From the NCBI GenBank assembly GCA_900770265.1, contig CAAGJR010000168.1:1-11953 (forward strand): DNA of 11,953 nucleotides, in the 5' to 3' direction. Below, one piece after another: positions 6,514 through 11,953 of this stretch. The DNA comes from an uncultured Acidaminococcus sp. (GTDB taxonomy: Bacteria > Bacillota > Negativicutes > Acidaminococcales > Acidaminococcaceae). Each line of letters starts with the position of its first letter. Within the stretch, counting starts at the first letter, position 1. Both the position numbers and the translations under genes were made by a program. The notes under the pieces are model-generated. The model saw nothing but the letters and a program-made list of their open reading frames with translations. It did not search any database and had not been told where the DNA came from.

Positions 6514-7623
6514 TCATTTCAGTTTGGCAAAGATCATCCGGCCTGCAGAAGTCTGCAGTACGGACGTCACGATCACCGGCACGGTGAAGTTCACGCAGCG
6601 CTTGCCGCTTTCCACCACCACCATGGTGCCGTCGTCCAGGTAGCCAATGGCCTGCCCCGGTTCCTTGCCTTCCTTGGCCAGGTAGATCTGCAGTTCCTCC
6701 CCCGGCAGTACGCTCTGTTTCAGGGCGTTGGCCAGGTCATTGATATTCAGGACCTTTACGCCCTGGATCTCAGCCACCTTGCTCAGGTTGAAGTCGTTGG
6801 TGGCCACGATGCCGTTCATCTCTTTGGCCAGACGGACTAGCTTCGTATCCACTTCCGTGATGTCGTCATAATCTTTTTCGGCGATTTCCACCGTGGCATT
6901 CTTGTCCGCCTGGATGGCCCGGACGATGTCCAGCCCCCGACGGCCCCGGTTCCGTTTCAGGGTATCCCCCGAATCGGCCACTTTCTGCAGTTCCTCCAGG
7001 ACGAATTTGGGGATCACGATGACCCCTTCCAGGAAGCCCAGCCGGATTACATCCAAGATACGGCCATCGATGAGCACGCTGGTATCCAGCAGTTTATAAG
7101 TGCGGGAAACATGACGGGAACCCAGTTTCCGGGAGCCTTCCTTGCTCCGGGCGAACCAGACCCGATTGAAAAAAGACTGGATATCCTCGCGTTTGTTCAG
7201 GGCCACTTTGGCCCCGATGATGGCGCCCATGATGCTGAACAGCAGAGAAATGTACGGCCCGATGATGGGAATGCGGGAGAACGCCGTCCCCAGCAGGGTA
7301 GCCACGATCAGACCGGTGATGACCCCGATGGACAGGACGAAGATGTCGCCCGTGGGCAGATCAGCCAGATGCCCGGCCATGAGTTCCGAGAAGTGGACGG
7401 TATAGTGGATCAGCGGTCCGGACACAGCCCGGCCTACATACCCAAAGATCAGGGCCCCTACCAGACCCAGGATCAGGTTCAGCGGTGTGATGCCCAGAAA
7501 GCCCACCTTCAGATAATCGGAACTGACGAATTCAGAAAACAGCGGCGTCGCGATTTCCATCAGGAAAAATCCCAATGCAGCAAAGACCAGCACCACCAGG
7601 AATTTCAGGACTTTTTCGACCAT
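6514..7623 (-). CDS. PIN/TRAM-domain membrane protein (YacL family)
   Basis: Predicted membrane-anchored ribonuclease-like protein of unknown substrate. Four hydrophobic segments occupy about residues 6-25, 40-66, 93-115 and 119-142. A cytoplasmic PIN nuclease domain follows (about 175-295) with the expected acidic residues D180 (LLDTSVLIDGR), E210, D259 and D277 (TNDFNL). A C-terminal TRAM domain (about 305-369) is a likely RNA-binding module. At 369 residues it matches Bacillus YacL in length and layout, and as there it stands immediately before ispD. A perfect AAGGAGGTG ribosome site lies seven bases before the ATG. It is the first gene of the operon, and its stop lies 13 bases from the preferred ispDF start. 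Confidence 0.95.
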   Translation of the reverse strand: MVEKVLKFLVVLVFAALGFFLMEIATPLFSEFVSSDYLKVGFLGITPLNLILGLVGALIFGYVGRAVSGPLIHYTVHFSELMAGHLADLPTGDIFVLSIGVITGLIVATLLGTAFSRIPIIGPYISLLFSIMGAIIGAKVALNKREDIQSFFNRVWFARSKEGSRKLGSRHVSRTYKLLDTSVLIDGRILDVIRLGFLEGVIVIPKFVLEELQKVADSGDTLKRNRGRRGLDIVRAIQADKNATVEIAEKDYDDITEVDTKLVRLAKEMNGIVATNDFNLSKVAEIQGVKVLNINDLANALKQSVLPGEELQIYLAKEGKEPGQAIGYLDDGTMVVVESGKRCVNFTVPVIVTSVLQTSAGRMIFAKLK

Positions 7624-7656
7624 AGTTACTCACCTCCTTGCATAATACCTTAAACT

Positions 7657-7670
7657 TTATTGTACAATAA
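7657..7670. promoter_or_regulatory. 14-bp perfect palindrome upstream of the PIN/TRAM operon
   Basis: TTATTGTACAATAA is a perfect palindrome, 33 bases before the first start codon of the seven-gene operon and overlapping the candidate -10 region. This placement is typical of an operator, but I do not recognise the cognate regulator and no regulator gene of the right kind is adjacent. Confidence 0.4.
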
Positions 7671-7687
7671 TACGCTTCTAAAGGAAA
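7659..7687 (-). promoter_or_regulatory. candidate promoter of the main operon
   Basis: On the minus strand, -10 TACAAT (7659-7664) with a 17-base spacer and a weak -35 TTTCCT (7682-7687). An alternative -10, TATTAT, lies at 7667-7672. The A/T-rich stretch 7640-7720 between the terminator at 7717-7753 and the operon is where a promoter must lie, but the exact boxes are uncertain. Confidence 0.35.
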
Positions 7688-7716
7688 GAGAATAAGGCAA
7701 AAAGTTAAACTTTCTG

Positions 7717-7753
7717 TAAAAAGGGGATGTGAAAAAATGCTTTTTCACACCCC
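7717..7753 (-). terminator. intrinsic terminator, second downstream of carD
   Basis: The minus strand reads GGGGTGTGAAAAAGC, a short loop, then the complementary arm ending ATCCCC, followed by TTTTTAC. The arms GGGG and TGTGAAAAA pair with one bulged A. It lies beyond the heptamer array and would stop readthrough from carD before the PIN/TRAM operon. Confidence 0.8.
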
Positions 7754-7781
7754 GTCACTAGTCACTGGTCACTAGTCACTA
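7754..7781. repeat. four tandem GTCACTA heptamers
   Basis: Exact tandem units GTCACTA, GTCACTG, GTCACTA, GTCACTA (TAGTGAC on the minus strand) lie between the two terminator hairpins downstream of carD. It is the same heptamer family as the arms of the palindromic element at 339-460, but here only one orientation is present. No coding content. Confidence 0.8.
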
Positions 7782-7813
7782 GCTGATGGAAACCAGCTCA
7801 CGCTGGCGAATAT

Positions 7814-7846
7814 AAGGCGCTGTGAAGTATTATTTCACAGCGCCTT
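7814..7846 (-). terminator. carD: hairpin terminator directly downstream of carD
   Basis: A perfect 13-bp stem (7814-7826 with 7834-7846, core GGCGCTGTGAA) and 7-base loop, 16 bases after the carD stop. The minus-strand tail is TTATATTC, a weak U-tract; the plus-strand tail is TTTTCT. It may rely on the second hairpin for full termination. Confidence 0.7.
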
Positions 7847-7861
7847 TTCTCTGCATTCCGA

Positions 7862-8341
7862 TCAGACGAACTGGTCCAGCCACTTTTCACTTTTTTCTTC
7901 ATCCACGCTTTCCACCAGCATGAACTCACTGAGCAGGATCTGCTTGGCGGTGGTCAGCAGCCTCCGTTCGCCGGCGGACAGCTTCTTTTCCGTTTCCTGG
8001 ACGGCCAGGGTCCGGACCACATCGGCCACTTCGAAGATGTCCCCGGTCTTCATCTTGTCCACATACATGTTGTACCGGCGGTTCCAGGTGATCCGCTTCA
8101 TCTTGTTCTCCGGACGGGCCTTCAATACATCCTCCACCTTGGGCAGGATGGATTTGTTCACAATGGGCCGCAGTCCGATCTTATCCACGTTCACTTCCGG
8201 GATCATGACCTTCATGTCGCTGAGCAGCATCTTCAGGACAAAATAATTTACCGGATGTCCATCGATCTGCTTCTGTTCCACATCTTTTATCACAGCTGCC
8301 CCATGCATGGGATACAGCACTTTATCACCCACTGCAAACAT
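7862..8341 (-). CDS. carD: CarD/CdnL-family RNA polymerase-binding regulator
   Basis: Binds the RNA polymerase beta subunit and the upstream edge of the transcription bubble; in Mycobacterium and Myxococcus it stabilises open complexes, especially at stable-RNA promoters. The N-terminal Tudor-like RNAP-interaction domain (residues 1-60: VGDKVLYPMHGAAVI) is followed by a helical DNA-binding domain that keeps the conserved tryptophan W86 in TWNRRYN. The 159-residue length is typical. Ribosome site AAGGAGGG precedes the ATG. It is monocistronic, with two promoters upstream and a hairpin downstream. In this genome block it takes the place held by disA in Bacillus. Confidence 0.93.
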   Translation of the reverse strand: MFAVGDKVLYPMHGAAVIKDVEQKQIDGHPVNYFVLKMLLSDMKVMIPEVNVDKIGLRPIVNKSILPKVEDVLKARPENKMKRITWNRRYNMYVDKMKTGDIFEVADVVRTLAVQETEKKLSAGERRLLTTAKQILLSEFMLVESVDEEKSEKWLDQFV

Positions 8342-8391
8342 TCTGTGCCCTCCTTACATACAGAATAGATACAACATCAACAACTGTATAT

Positions 8392-8420
8392 AGTTTAACA
8401 CAGGAATGGTTTAAAGTCAA
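8392..8420 (-). promoter_or_regulatory. carD proximal promoter (P2)
   Basis: On the minus strand, -35 TTGACT (8415-8420), 17-base spacer, -10 TAAACT (8392-8397). The predicted start is near 8385, giving an mRNA leader of about 44 bases before carD. Confidence 0.65.
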
Positions 8421-8428
8421 ATTTTATT

Positions 8429-8458
8429 ATTATAAACCATTTCGTATTGCAATGTCAA
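8429..8458 (-). promoter_or_regulatory. carD distal promoter (P1), perfect consensus boxes
   Basis: On the minus strand, -35 TTGACA (8453-8458), 18-base spacer, -10 TATAAT (8429-8434). Both hexamers match the sigma-A consensus exactly. The predicted start near 8422 lies at the -35 box of P2, so the two promoters are head-to-tail and would interfere if both were occupied. Confidence 0.82.
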
Positions 8459-8470
8459 CTGTTTGATATA

Positions 8471-8504
8471 GAAAAATCGGCTGTCTTTCGACAGTCGATT
8501 TTTT
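8471..8504 (-). terminator. intrinsic terminator of the aminotransferase-peptidase unit
   Basis: Directly after the M48 gene stop, the minus strand has ATCGACTGTC, a GAAA tetraloop, GACAGCCGAT, then TTTTTC. There is one A-C mismatch in the stem. A T-run on the plus strand makes it look bidirectional. It separates this unit from the carD promoters. Confidence 0.88.
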
Positions 8505-9389
8505 TCACATTGTGTGATGTTCTTCCACGTATTCCCGGATCCGCTGCAGCCTTTCATCCGTCGCCGGATGATCGGACAGCATACGGCCGAAGAAGCCCAG
8601 CCGGGGATTGTGGTACATGGTGTCGATCTTGGCCAGGCCCTCGTACAGTTCCGGCCCCAGGCCCAGCTCACAGGCATAGCCGTCCGCCGCATATTCGTCC
8701 TGCCGGGCGCAGTACCGGTTGAACAGTACCAGCGGGTACGTGAGCACCCAGTTGCCGATCTGCAGGAAGAAGTTCATGATCAAGGCGAAGAACCCCAGGA
8801 CCCACCCGATGAACGGGATGAACTGGAGCACGGTGATGACCATCAGTACCATCCGGTAGCACCAGAATGCCACCCGGTTGGCCAACGTCATGCCCCACAG
8901 AAGCAGCAGCTTCCAGGTATGTCCCTTCTGCAGGTGGCCCATTTCGTGGGCCAGCACCCCGGAAAGCTCGTCCACGGTGAAATACCGGAACATGGGCTCG
9001 TTCACCACGATGTTGTTGTCCCCCAAAGCGCAGGCATTGATGGACTTATCCGGATTCACATACAGATGGAAGGTCTTCCCCTCCAGTCCGCCCCGCTGCA
9101 ATATGGGCTGCAGTGCCTGTTCGAACATGGCCCGGTACTCCCCTTTCGCCGGCTTGTAGCCACTGAAGAAGATCATGAGCCGCTGGAACGGGGACAGCTG
9201 CATCAAGAGCCCCGGCACCAGGATGAGTACACTCATGAGCCAGTAGGAATAGCCGGGATTGTCATTGAGCTGCTGCAGGGTGGCCGGGTCCAGGAACGGC
9301 CCGAACACCAGCAGGGCAAAGGGACTGTACACGGAAAGCAGGATGAAATTGACGAAATAGGACGCCACCATCAGGATGACCGTCTTCAC
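8505..9389 (-). CDS. M48-family membrane zinc metallopeptidase, HtpX-like
   Basis: Membrane-embedded zinc protease, probably for quality control of membrane proteins as known for HtpX. Zinc motif HEMGH is at residues 148-152; the third ligand is E232 in the DEYAADGYA helix. INACALG (117-123) and SDHPATDERLQRI (272-284) are further M48 hallmarks. Hydrophobic segments at about 5-32, 48-66 and a pair between the active-site helices (about 160-222) suggest four membrane spans with the active site on the cytosolic side. The 294-residue length fits. The start is GTG (9387-9389) with AAGGAGGG six bases upstream. It lies 12 bases after the aminotransferase, so the two are cotranscribed, but no functional link is known to me. 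Confidence 0.9.
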   Translation of the reverse strand: MKTVILMVASYFVNFILLSVYSPFALLVFGPFLDPATLQQLNDNPGYSYWLMSVLILVPGLLMQLSPFQRLMIFFSGYKPAKGEYRAMFEQALQPILQRGGLEGKTFHLYVNPDKSINACALGDNNIVVNEPMFRYFTVDELSGVLAHEMGHLQKGHTWKLLLLWGMTLANRVAFWCYRMVLMVITVLQFIPFIGWVLGFFALIMNFFLQIGNWVLTYPLVLFNRYCARQDEYAADGYACELGLGPELYEGLAKIDTMYHNPRLGFFGRMLSDHPATDERLQRIREYVEEHHTM

Positions 9390-9401
9390 GCCGCTCCCTC
9401 C

Positions 9402-10589
9402 TTATTTCTTGTATTCCTCCGCCAGTTTCTTGAAGAGAGGCAGGGATTTCTTGATGGTATCGTAGCTGATGCAGTAGGAGGCACGGAAATAGCCAGGACA
9501 GCCGAAATCCGTCCCCGGTACCAGCAGCAGGTCGTACTTTTTGGCCCGTTCACAGAAGGCATAATCATCGTCCTCCAGGCATTTGGGGAACAGATAGAAG
9601 GCCCCCTGGGGTTTCAGCACGGTGAAGCCGGCTTCTTTCAGGCCTTTGTACAGCAGTTCCCCGTTGCGGCGGTACGGTTCCACGTCGGAGGGTTTCCCGG
9701 CGCACCGGGCCACCACCAGCTGCCACAGGGAAGGTGCGTTCACATGGCATTCCACCCGGGCCGCCCCGGCAATGGCGCCGAACATCTTCTGGAAGTCTGC
9801 CACTTCGCTGGGGATCACGATATACCCGATCCGTTCACCCGGCAGGGAGAAGGATTTGCTGTAGGAGTAGCACACCAGGGTGTCCTTGTAGTACAGAGGG
9901 ATGTAGGGTACCTGGATGTCCCCGTACACGATTTCCCGGTAGGGTTCATCGGAGATGATGAAGATGGGATGACCGTATTCCTTTTCCTTTTTGTCCAGGA
10001 TGGCCGTCAGGGTCTTGATGGTTTCTTCGGAATACACCACGCCGCTGGGGTTGTTGGGCGAATTCACGATGACCCCTTTCGTATGGGGCGTCACCAGTTT
10101 CTCAAAGGCATCGAAGTCGATCTGGAAATCTTCCGTGCGTGCGGGCACCACTTTCAGGCTGGCGCCGGTGGATTCCACGAAGCACCGGTATTCCGGGAAG
10201 AACGGAGCGAAAGCAATGAATTCGTCCCCTTCCTCGGCCAGGGCCTTGAAGCAGATGGTGATGGCCGCAGCCGCGCCGCTGACCATGAACAGGTTGGCCC
10301 CGGTGAAATGGGTGCCGAAGCGGCGGTTGATGTCCTTGGCCAGGGTCTCCCGTACCTGGGGGTTGCCCGGTGCCACCGTATAGCTGTGGATGGCCTGGGG
10401 CGGCAGCTCGTTCATGATGTCGATGACGGCTTCCTTGATGTAGTCCGGGGCCGGCACATTGGGATTGCCCAGACTGAAGTCGCAGATGTTCTCTGCCCCT
10501 ACTTCTTTGGCCCGTTTCTGGCCATATTCGAAGATGGTGCGGATGGTGGATTTTTTCGAACCCAGTTCGTACATTTTTTCATTAACCAT
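9402..10589 (-). CDS. PLP-dependent class I/II aminotransferase
   Basis: Fold-type I aminotransferase, probably acting on aspartate, alanine or a related amino acid; the exact substrate cannot be read from the sequence. Visible hallmarks: FSLGNPNVPAP near the N-terminus, PNNPSG (178-183, contains the cofactor-contacting N), D214 and Y217 in SDEPYRE, Schiff-base K245 in SYSKSFSLPGERIGY, R252, and carboxylate-binding R369 in FRASYC. Length of 395 residues is standard. The ATG at 10589 follows AGGTGAT with good spacing; the in-frame ATG at 10574 is a weaker alternative. It has its own extended -10 promoter and is followed closely by the M48 peptidase gene. Confidence 0.93.
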   Translation of the reverse strand: MVNEKMYELGSKKSTIRTIFEYGQKRAKEVGAENICDFSLGNPNVPAPDYIKEAVIDIMNELPPQAIHSYTVAPGNPQVRETLAKDINRRFGTHFTGANLFMVSGAAAAITICFKALAEEGDEFIAFAPFFPEYRCFVESTGASLKVVPARTEDFQIDFDAFEKLVTPHTKGVIVNSPNNPSGVVYSEETIKTLTAILDKKEKEYGHPIFIISDEPYREIVYGDIQVPYIPLYYKDTLVCYSYSKSFSLPGERIGYIVIPSEVADFQKMFGAIAGAARVECHVNAPSLWQLVVARCAGKPSDVEPYRRNGELLYKGLKEAGFTVLKPQGAFYLFPKCLEDDDYAFCERAKKYDLLLVPGTDFGCPGYFRASYCISYDTIKKSLPLFKKLAEEYKK

Positions 10590-10621
10590 GGTATCACCTG
10601 ATCCTTGCGTATATTGATACT

Positions 10622-10630
10622 ATTATATCA
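10622..10630 (-). promoter_or_regulatory. extended -10 promoter of the aminotransferase
   Basis: TGATATAAT (10622-10630) on the minus strand is a TGn-TATAAT extended -10 element. No good -35 is seen because that position falls in the upstream terminator stem. The predicted start near 10615 leaves a leader of about 25 bases. Confidence 0.65.
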
Positions 10631-10631
10631 C

Positions 10632-10663
10632 AAAAAAGGACCGCCACTTCCGTGACAGTCCTT
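10632..10663 (-). terminator. intrinsic terminator of rpsU-yqeY
   Basis: A 12-bp stem with two G-U pairs (10636-10647 with 10652-10663; AAGGACTGTCAC on the minus strand), 4-base loop, then a T-run ending TTTTG. It begins five bases after the yqeY stop. Confidence 0.9.
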
Positions 10664-10668
10664 ATTTT

Positions 10669-11118
10669 TCAGCCCAGCAGAGCTTTCACCATGGCGTTGA
10701 CCCGCTGGCCGGTTGCCTGGCCCTTGGTCTGTGCCATGACAGTCCCCATGACCTTGCCCATATCCTTCATGGATTTGGCACCGGTCTTGGCGATGGCATC
10801 TTCCACGATCTTCTTCAGCTCGTCGTCGCTCAGTTGTTTCGGCAGGTACTTCTTCAGTACGTCGATTTCCTGCTGGTTCTTTTCAACCAGATCCGGACGA
10901 TTGGCATCCTTGATCTCTTTGATGGTATCTTCTCTCTGCTTAACTTCCTTCATGATGACAGCCATGACAGCATCATCATCAAGGTTGGTCTTTTCGTCTA
11001 TTTCCTTATTCCGAATGGCAGCCCATACCATACGCAAAACGGCCAGCCGAAGCTTGCCGTTTTCCCGGTCTTTCATGGCCTGCTTCATATCGGTTTGCAG
11101 AAGTTCTCGTAAAGACAC
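10669..11118 (-). CDS. yqeY: GatB/YqeY-domain protein
   Basis: Small helical protein (149 residues) related to the C-terminal tRNA-binding tail of GatB/GatE amidotransferases; the cellular role is unsettled. The family layout is visible: N-terminal four-helix bundle with LRLAVLRMVWAAIRNKEID (23-41), KQREDTIKEI (60-69), YLPKQLSDDEL (91-101), and the C-terminal half ending GKVMGTVM...GQRVNAMVKALL. The start codon is GTG at 11116-11118 with a G-rich ribosome site eight bases upstream. It follows rpsU by 32 bases, the arrangement known from many Firmicutes, and ends at a strong terminator. Confidence 0.95.
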   Translation of the reverse strand: MSLRELLQTDMKQAMKDRENGKLRLAVLRMVWAAIRNKEIDEKTNLDDDAVMAVIMKEVKQREDTIKEIKDANRPDLVEKNQQEIDVLKKYLPKQLSDDELKKIVEDAIAKTGAKSMKDMGKVMGTVMAQTKGQATGQRVNAMVKALLG

Positions 11119-11150
11119 TTTCTACGCCCCCAAATCAAGTCCTGAAAAGA

Positions 11151-11327
11151 TTATCTGGATTTGCGTTTTCTTGCAGCTTCAGACTTCTTTTTCCGTCTTA
11201 CGCTGGGTTTTTCATAATGTTCGCGTTTCCGTACTTCGGACAGAACGCCAGCTTTCTGCGTAGCGCGTTTGAAACGGCGCAGAGCGCTGTCCAAAGATTC
11301 GGTTTTGCCAACTCTGATCTCAGTCAT
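11151..11327 (-). CDS. rpsU: 30S ribosomal protein S21
   Basis: A 58-residue, very basic protein that sits in the 30S platform near the anti-Shine-Dalgarno end of 16S rRNA and helps initiation. It begins MTEIRVGKTESLDSALRRFK, continues with AGVLSEVRKREHYEKPS, and ends in an Arg/Lys-rich tail, all characteristic of bS21. ATG at 11325-11327, stop TAA at 11151-11153. The ribosome site is a doubled GGAGGGAGGG seven bases upstream. It is first in the rpsU-yqeY unit and has a consensus promoter. Its small size makes it easy to miss. Confidence 0.97.
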   Translation of the reverse strand: MTEIRVGKTESLDSALRRFKRATQKAGVLSEVRKREHYEKPSVRRKKKSEAARKRKSR

Positions 11328-11360
11328 CTATATCCCTCCCTCCACGATCTCTTTCGGGAA

Positions 11361-11380
11361 GTGTAATTTAACATTAACAC
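11361..11380. repeat. small inverted repeat at the rpsU transcription start
   Basis: GTGTTAAT and ATTACAC (minus strand) face each other with one bulged base across a 5-base centre, exactly where rpsU transcription should begin. It might fold at the mRNA 5' end or be a protein site; weak evidence. Confidence 0.35.
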
Positions 11381-11386
11381 TTTGCT

Positions 11387-11416
11387 ATTATACCGTAAAT
11401 ATGGAAAGGTTGTCAA
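11387..11416 (-). promoter_or_regulatory. consensus promoter of rpsU-yqeY
   Basis: On the minus strand, -35 TTGACA (11411-11416), 18-base spacer, -10 TATAAT (11387-11392). Both hexamers are perfect. The predicted start near 11380 gives a leader of about 53 bases. The -35 begins 10 bases after the HIT gene stop. Confidence 0.88.
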
Positions 11417-11426
11417 CAAAAAAATC

Positions 11427-11762
11427 TCAGCACGGAGGCCAGCCCAATTCCTTGCCGCCCAGGATATGGAAATGCAGATGGGGAACGCTTTGTCCGCCCC
11501 AGTCGCCTGTATTCACCACAACCCGGAAGCCATGTTCCTCCAGGCCCAGTTTCTTCACCAGCTCCGGCAGGATTTTCTTCACATGGACCAGGATATCAGG
11601 GGATGCGGTGAGGATGTTCTCCGTATGTTCCTTCGGAATCACCAGAACATGCACCGGTGCCCCCGGATTCAGGTCATTGATCACAATCACCTTGTCATCT
11701 TCGTAAACTCGTTTGCTGGGGATCTCCCCGGAAATGATTTTACAAAATACGCAGTCTGCCAT
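11427..11762 (-). CDS. HIT-family nucleotide-binding hydrolase (HinT-like)
   Basis: Small cytosolic purine-nucleotide phosphoramidase-type protein; HinT relatives hydrolyse AMP-linked amines, but the physiological substrate is uncertain. The histidine triad HLHFHIL is at residues 95-101 (H95, H97, H99; the second of these corresponds to the nucleophile region), with N84 and the GGQSVPH turn before it. An N-terminal C4-x2-C7 pair occurs in many HinT proteins. Length is 111 residues. The ATG at 11760-11762 was chosen because GGGGGTGA lies five bases upstream; an in-frame GTG at 11771 would overlap that ribosome site. It lies 26 bases after the mtaB-like gene and before rpsU, from which it is separated by a promoter but no clear terminator. 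Confidence 0.95.
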   Translation of the reverse strand: MADCVFCKIISGEIPSKRVYEDDKVIVINDLNPGAPVHVLVIPKEHTENILTASPDILVHVKKILPELVKKLGLEEHGFRVVVNTGDWGGQSVPHLHFHILGGKELGWPPC

Positions 11763-11788
11763 TAGTCTCACCCCCTGTTCCCAATATA

Positions 11789-11953
11789 CTATTTTATTAT
11801 AGCACCCTTCAGCCCGTCCTCAAAGATACTTTCTAGGCGAACGGCAGAAATTTTTCCTTTCCAGTCCTCGTCGCTGGGAGCGTACACCCGTACATAGCCG
11901 GGGGTCAGTCCTTCCCACAGGCCGTTGTCCTTGTTGCGCCGTTCCCACAGCAC
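11789..11953 (-). CDS. mtaB: 3' end of MtaB-like tRNA methylthiotransferase (partial)
   Basis: Last 54 codons of a gene that continues beyond the window. The fragment (VLWERRNKDNGLWEGLTPGY, then VRVYAPS and a short tail) looks like the C-terminal TRAM domain of MiaB-type radical-SAM methylthiotransferases, best fitting MtaB/YqeV, which thiomethylates t6A37 of tRNA. The catalytic iron-sulfur domains are not in view, so the family member is inferred from this short tail and from the typical proximity to rpsU-yqeY in Firmicutes. Stop TAG at 11789-11791. Confidence 0.75.
   Translation of the reverse strand: MLWERRNKDNGLWEGLTPGYVRVYAPSDEDWKGKISAVRLESIFEDGLKGAIIK
11796..11823 (-). promoter_or_regulatory. 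promoter of the HIT gene inside the mtaB-like 3' end
   Basis: Extended -10 TGCTATAAT (TATAAT at 11796-11801) with a 16-base spacer to TTGAGG (11818-11823) on the minus strand, overlapping the last codons of the upstream gene. The predicted start is near 11789, about 27 bases before the HIT ATG. Confidence 0.6.

Noticed and set aside
8514..10601. A 695-codon open frame on the plus strand
   Set aside because: It lies antisense to the aminotransferase and M48 peptidase genes, has no family motif or ribosome site, and shows the same shadow composition.
11415..11430. Terminator after the HIT gene (T-run following the stop)
   Set aside because: I could not find a stable GC-rich hairpin before the seven-base T-run, so readthrough into rpsU is possible.
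11763..11771. Upstream GTG start for the HIT protein
   Set aside because: This start would overlap the GGGGGTGA ribosome site that is ideally placed for the ATG at 11762, and it adds residues not seen in HinT proteins.

Overview
The window reads as a chromosomal housekeeping region of a fairly GC-rich low-GC-clade relative (Firmicutes sensu lato). The protein types (CarD-type regulator, PIN/TRAM membrane protein, MrnC, ThyX, YqeY, MtaB) and the gene order point to the Negativicutes, possibly Acidaminococcaceae. That placement is inference from gene content and general sequence flavour, not from a database search. Every gene I can support is on the minus strand, so transcription runs from high to low coordinates. 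No gene-free stretch exceeds 300 bases.

Right end (11953 to about 10630): the 3' end of an MtaB-like tRNA methylthiotransferase, a HIT-family nucleotide-binding protein with its own extended -10 promoter, then rpsU (ribosomal protein S21) and yqeY behind a consensus promoter, closed by an intrinsic terminator. Next (10630 to 8471) is a two-gene unit: a class I/II PLP aminotransferase followed by an HtpX-like M48 membrane metallopeptidase, with a terminator.

Middle (8460 to 7717): a CarD/CdnL RNA polymerase-binding regulator transcribed from two tandem strong promoters. It is followed by two hairpins that bracket a short heptamer-repeat array.

Main operon (7623 to 462): PIN/TRAM membrane protein, bifunctional IspDF, gltX, cysS, mrnC, thyX and an unrecognised 227-residue protein. 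Spacing is tight to overlapping throughout and the unit ends in one intrinsic terminator. The order matches the known Bacillus yacL-ispD-ispF-gltX-(cysE)-cysS-mrnC block, with carD rather than disA upstream, ispD and ispF fused, cysE and rlmB absent, and thyX plus the unknown gene added. The operon links isoprenoid precursor synthesis, tRNA charging, 23S rRNA maturation and dTMP synthesis.

Left end (1 to 323): a tRNA cluster, Asp-Phe-Gly and the start of a probable Trp tRNA, all with encoded CCA where the 3' end is visible. It is driven by a consensus promoter whose -35 box lies inside a perfect 16-bp inverted repeat. Between this promoter and the operon terminator is a roughly 120-bp imperfect palindrome built from TAGTGRY-type heptamers, the same repeat family seen near carD.

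I see no defence system, mobile element with a transposase, or CRISPR array. The points most worth a second look are the fused ispDF with an intact Shine-Dalgarno and ATG buried at the domain junction, the heptamer-repeat elements, the inverted repeat over the tRNA promoter, and the internally duplicated unknown protein coupled to thyX.
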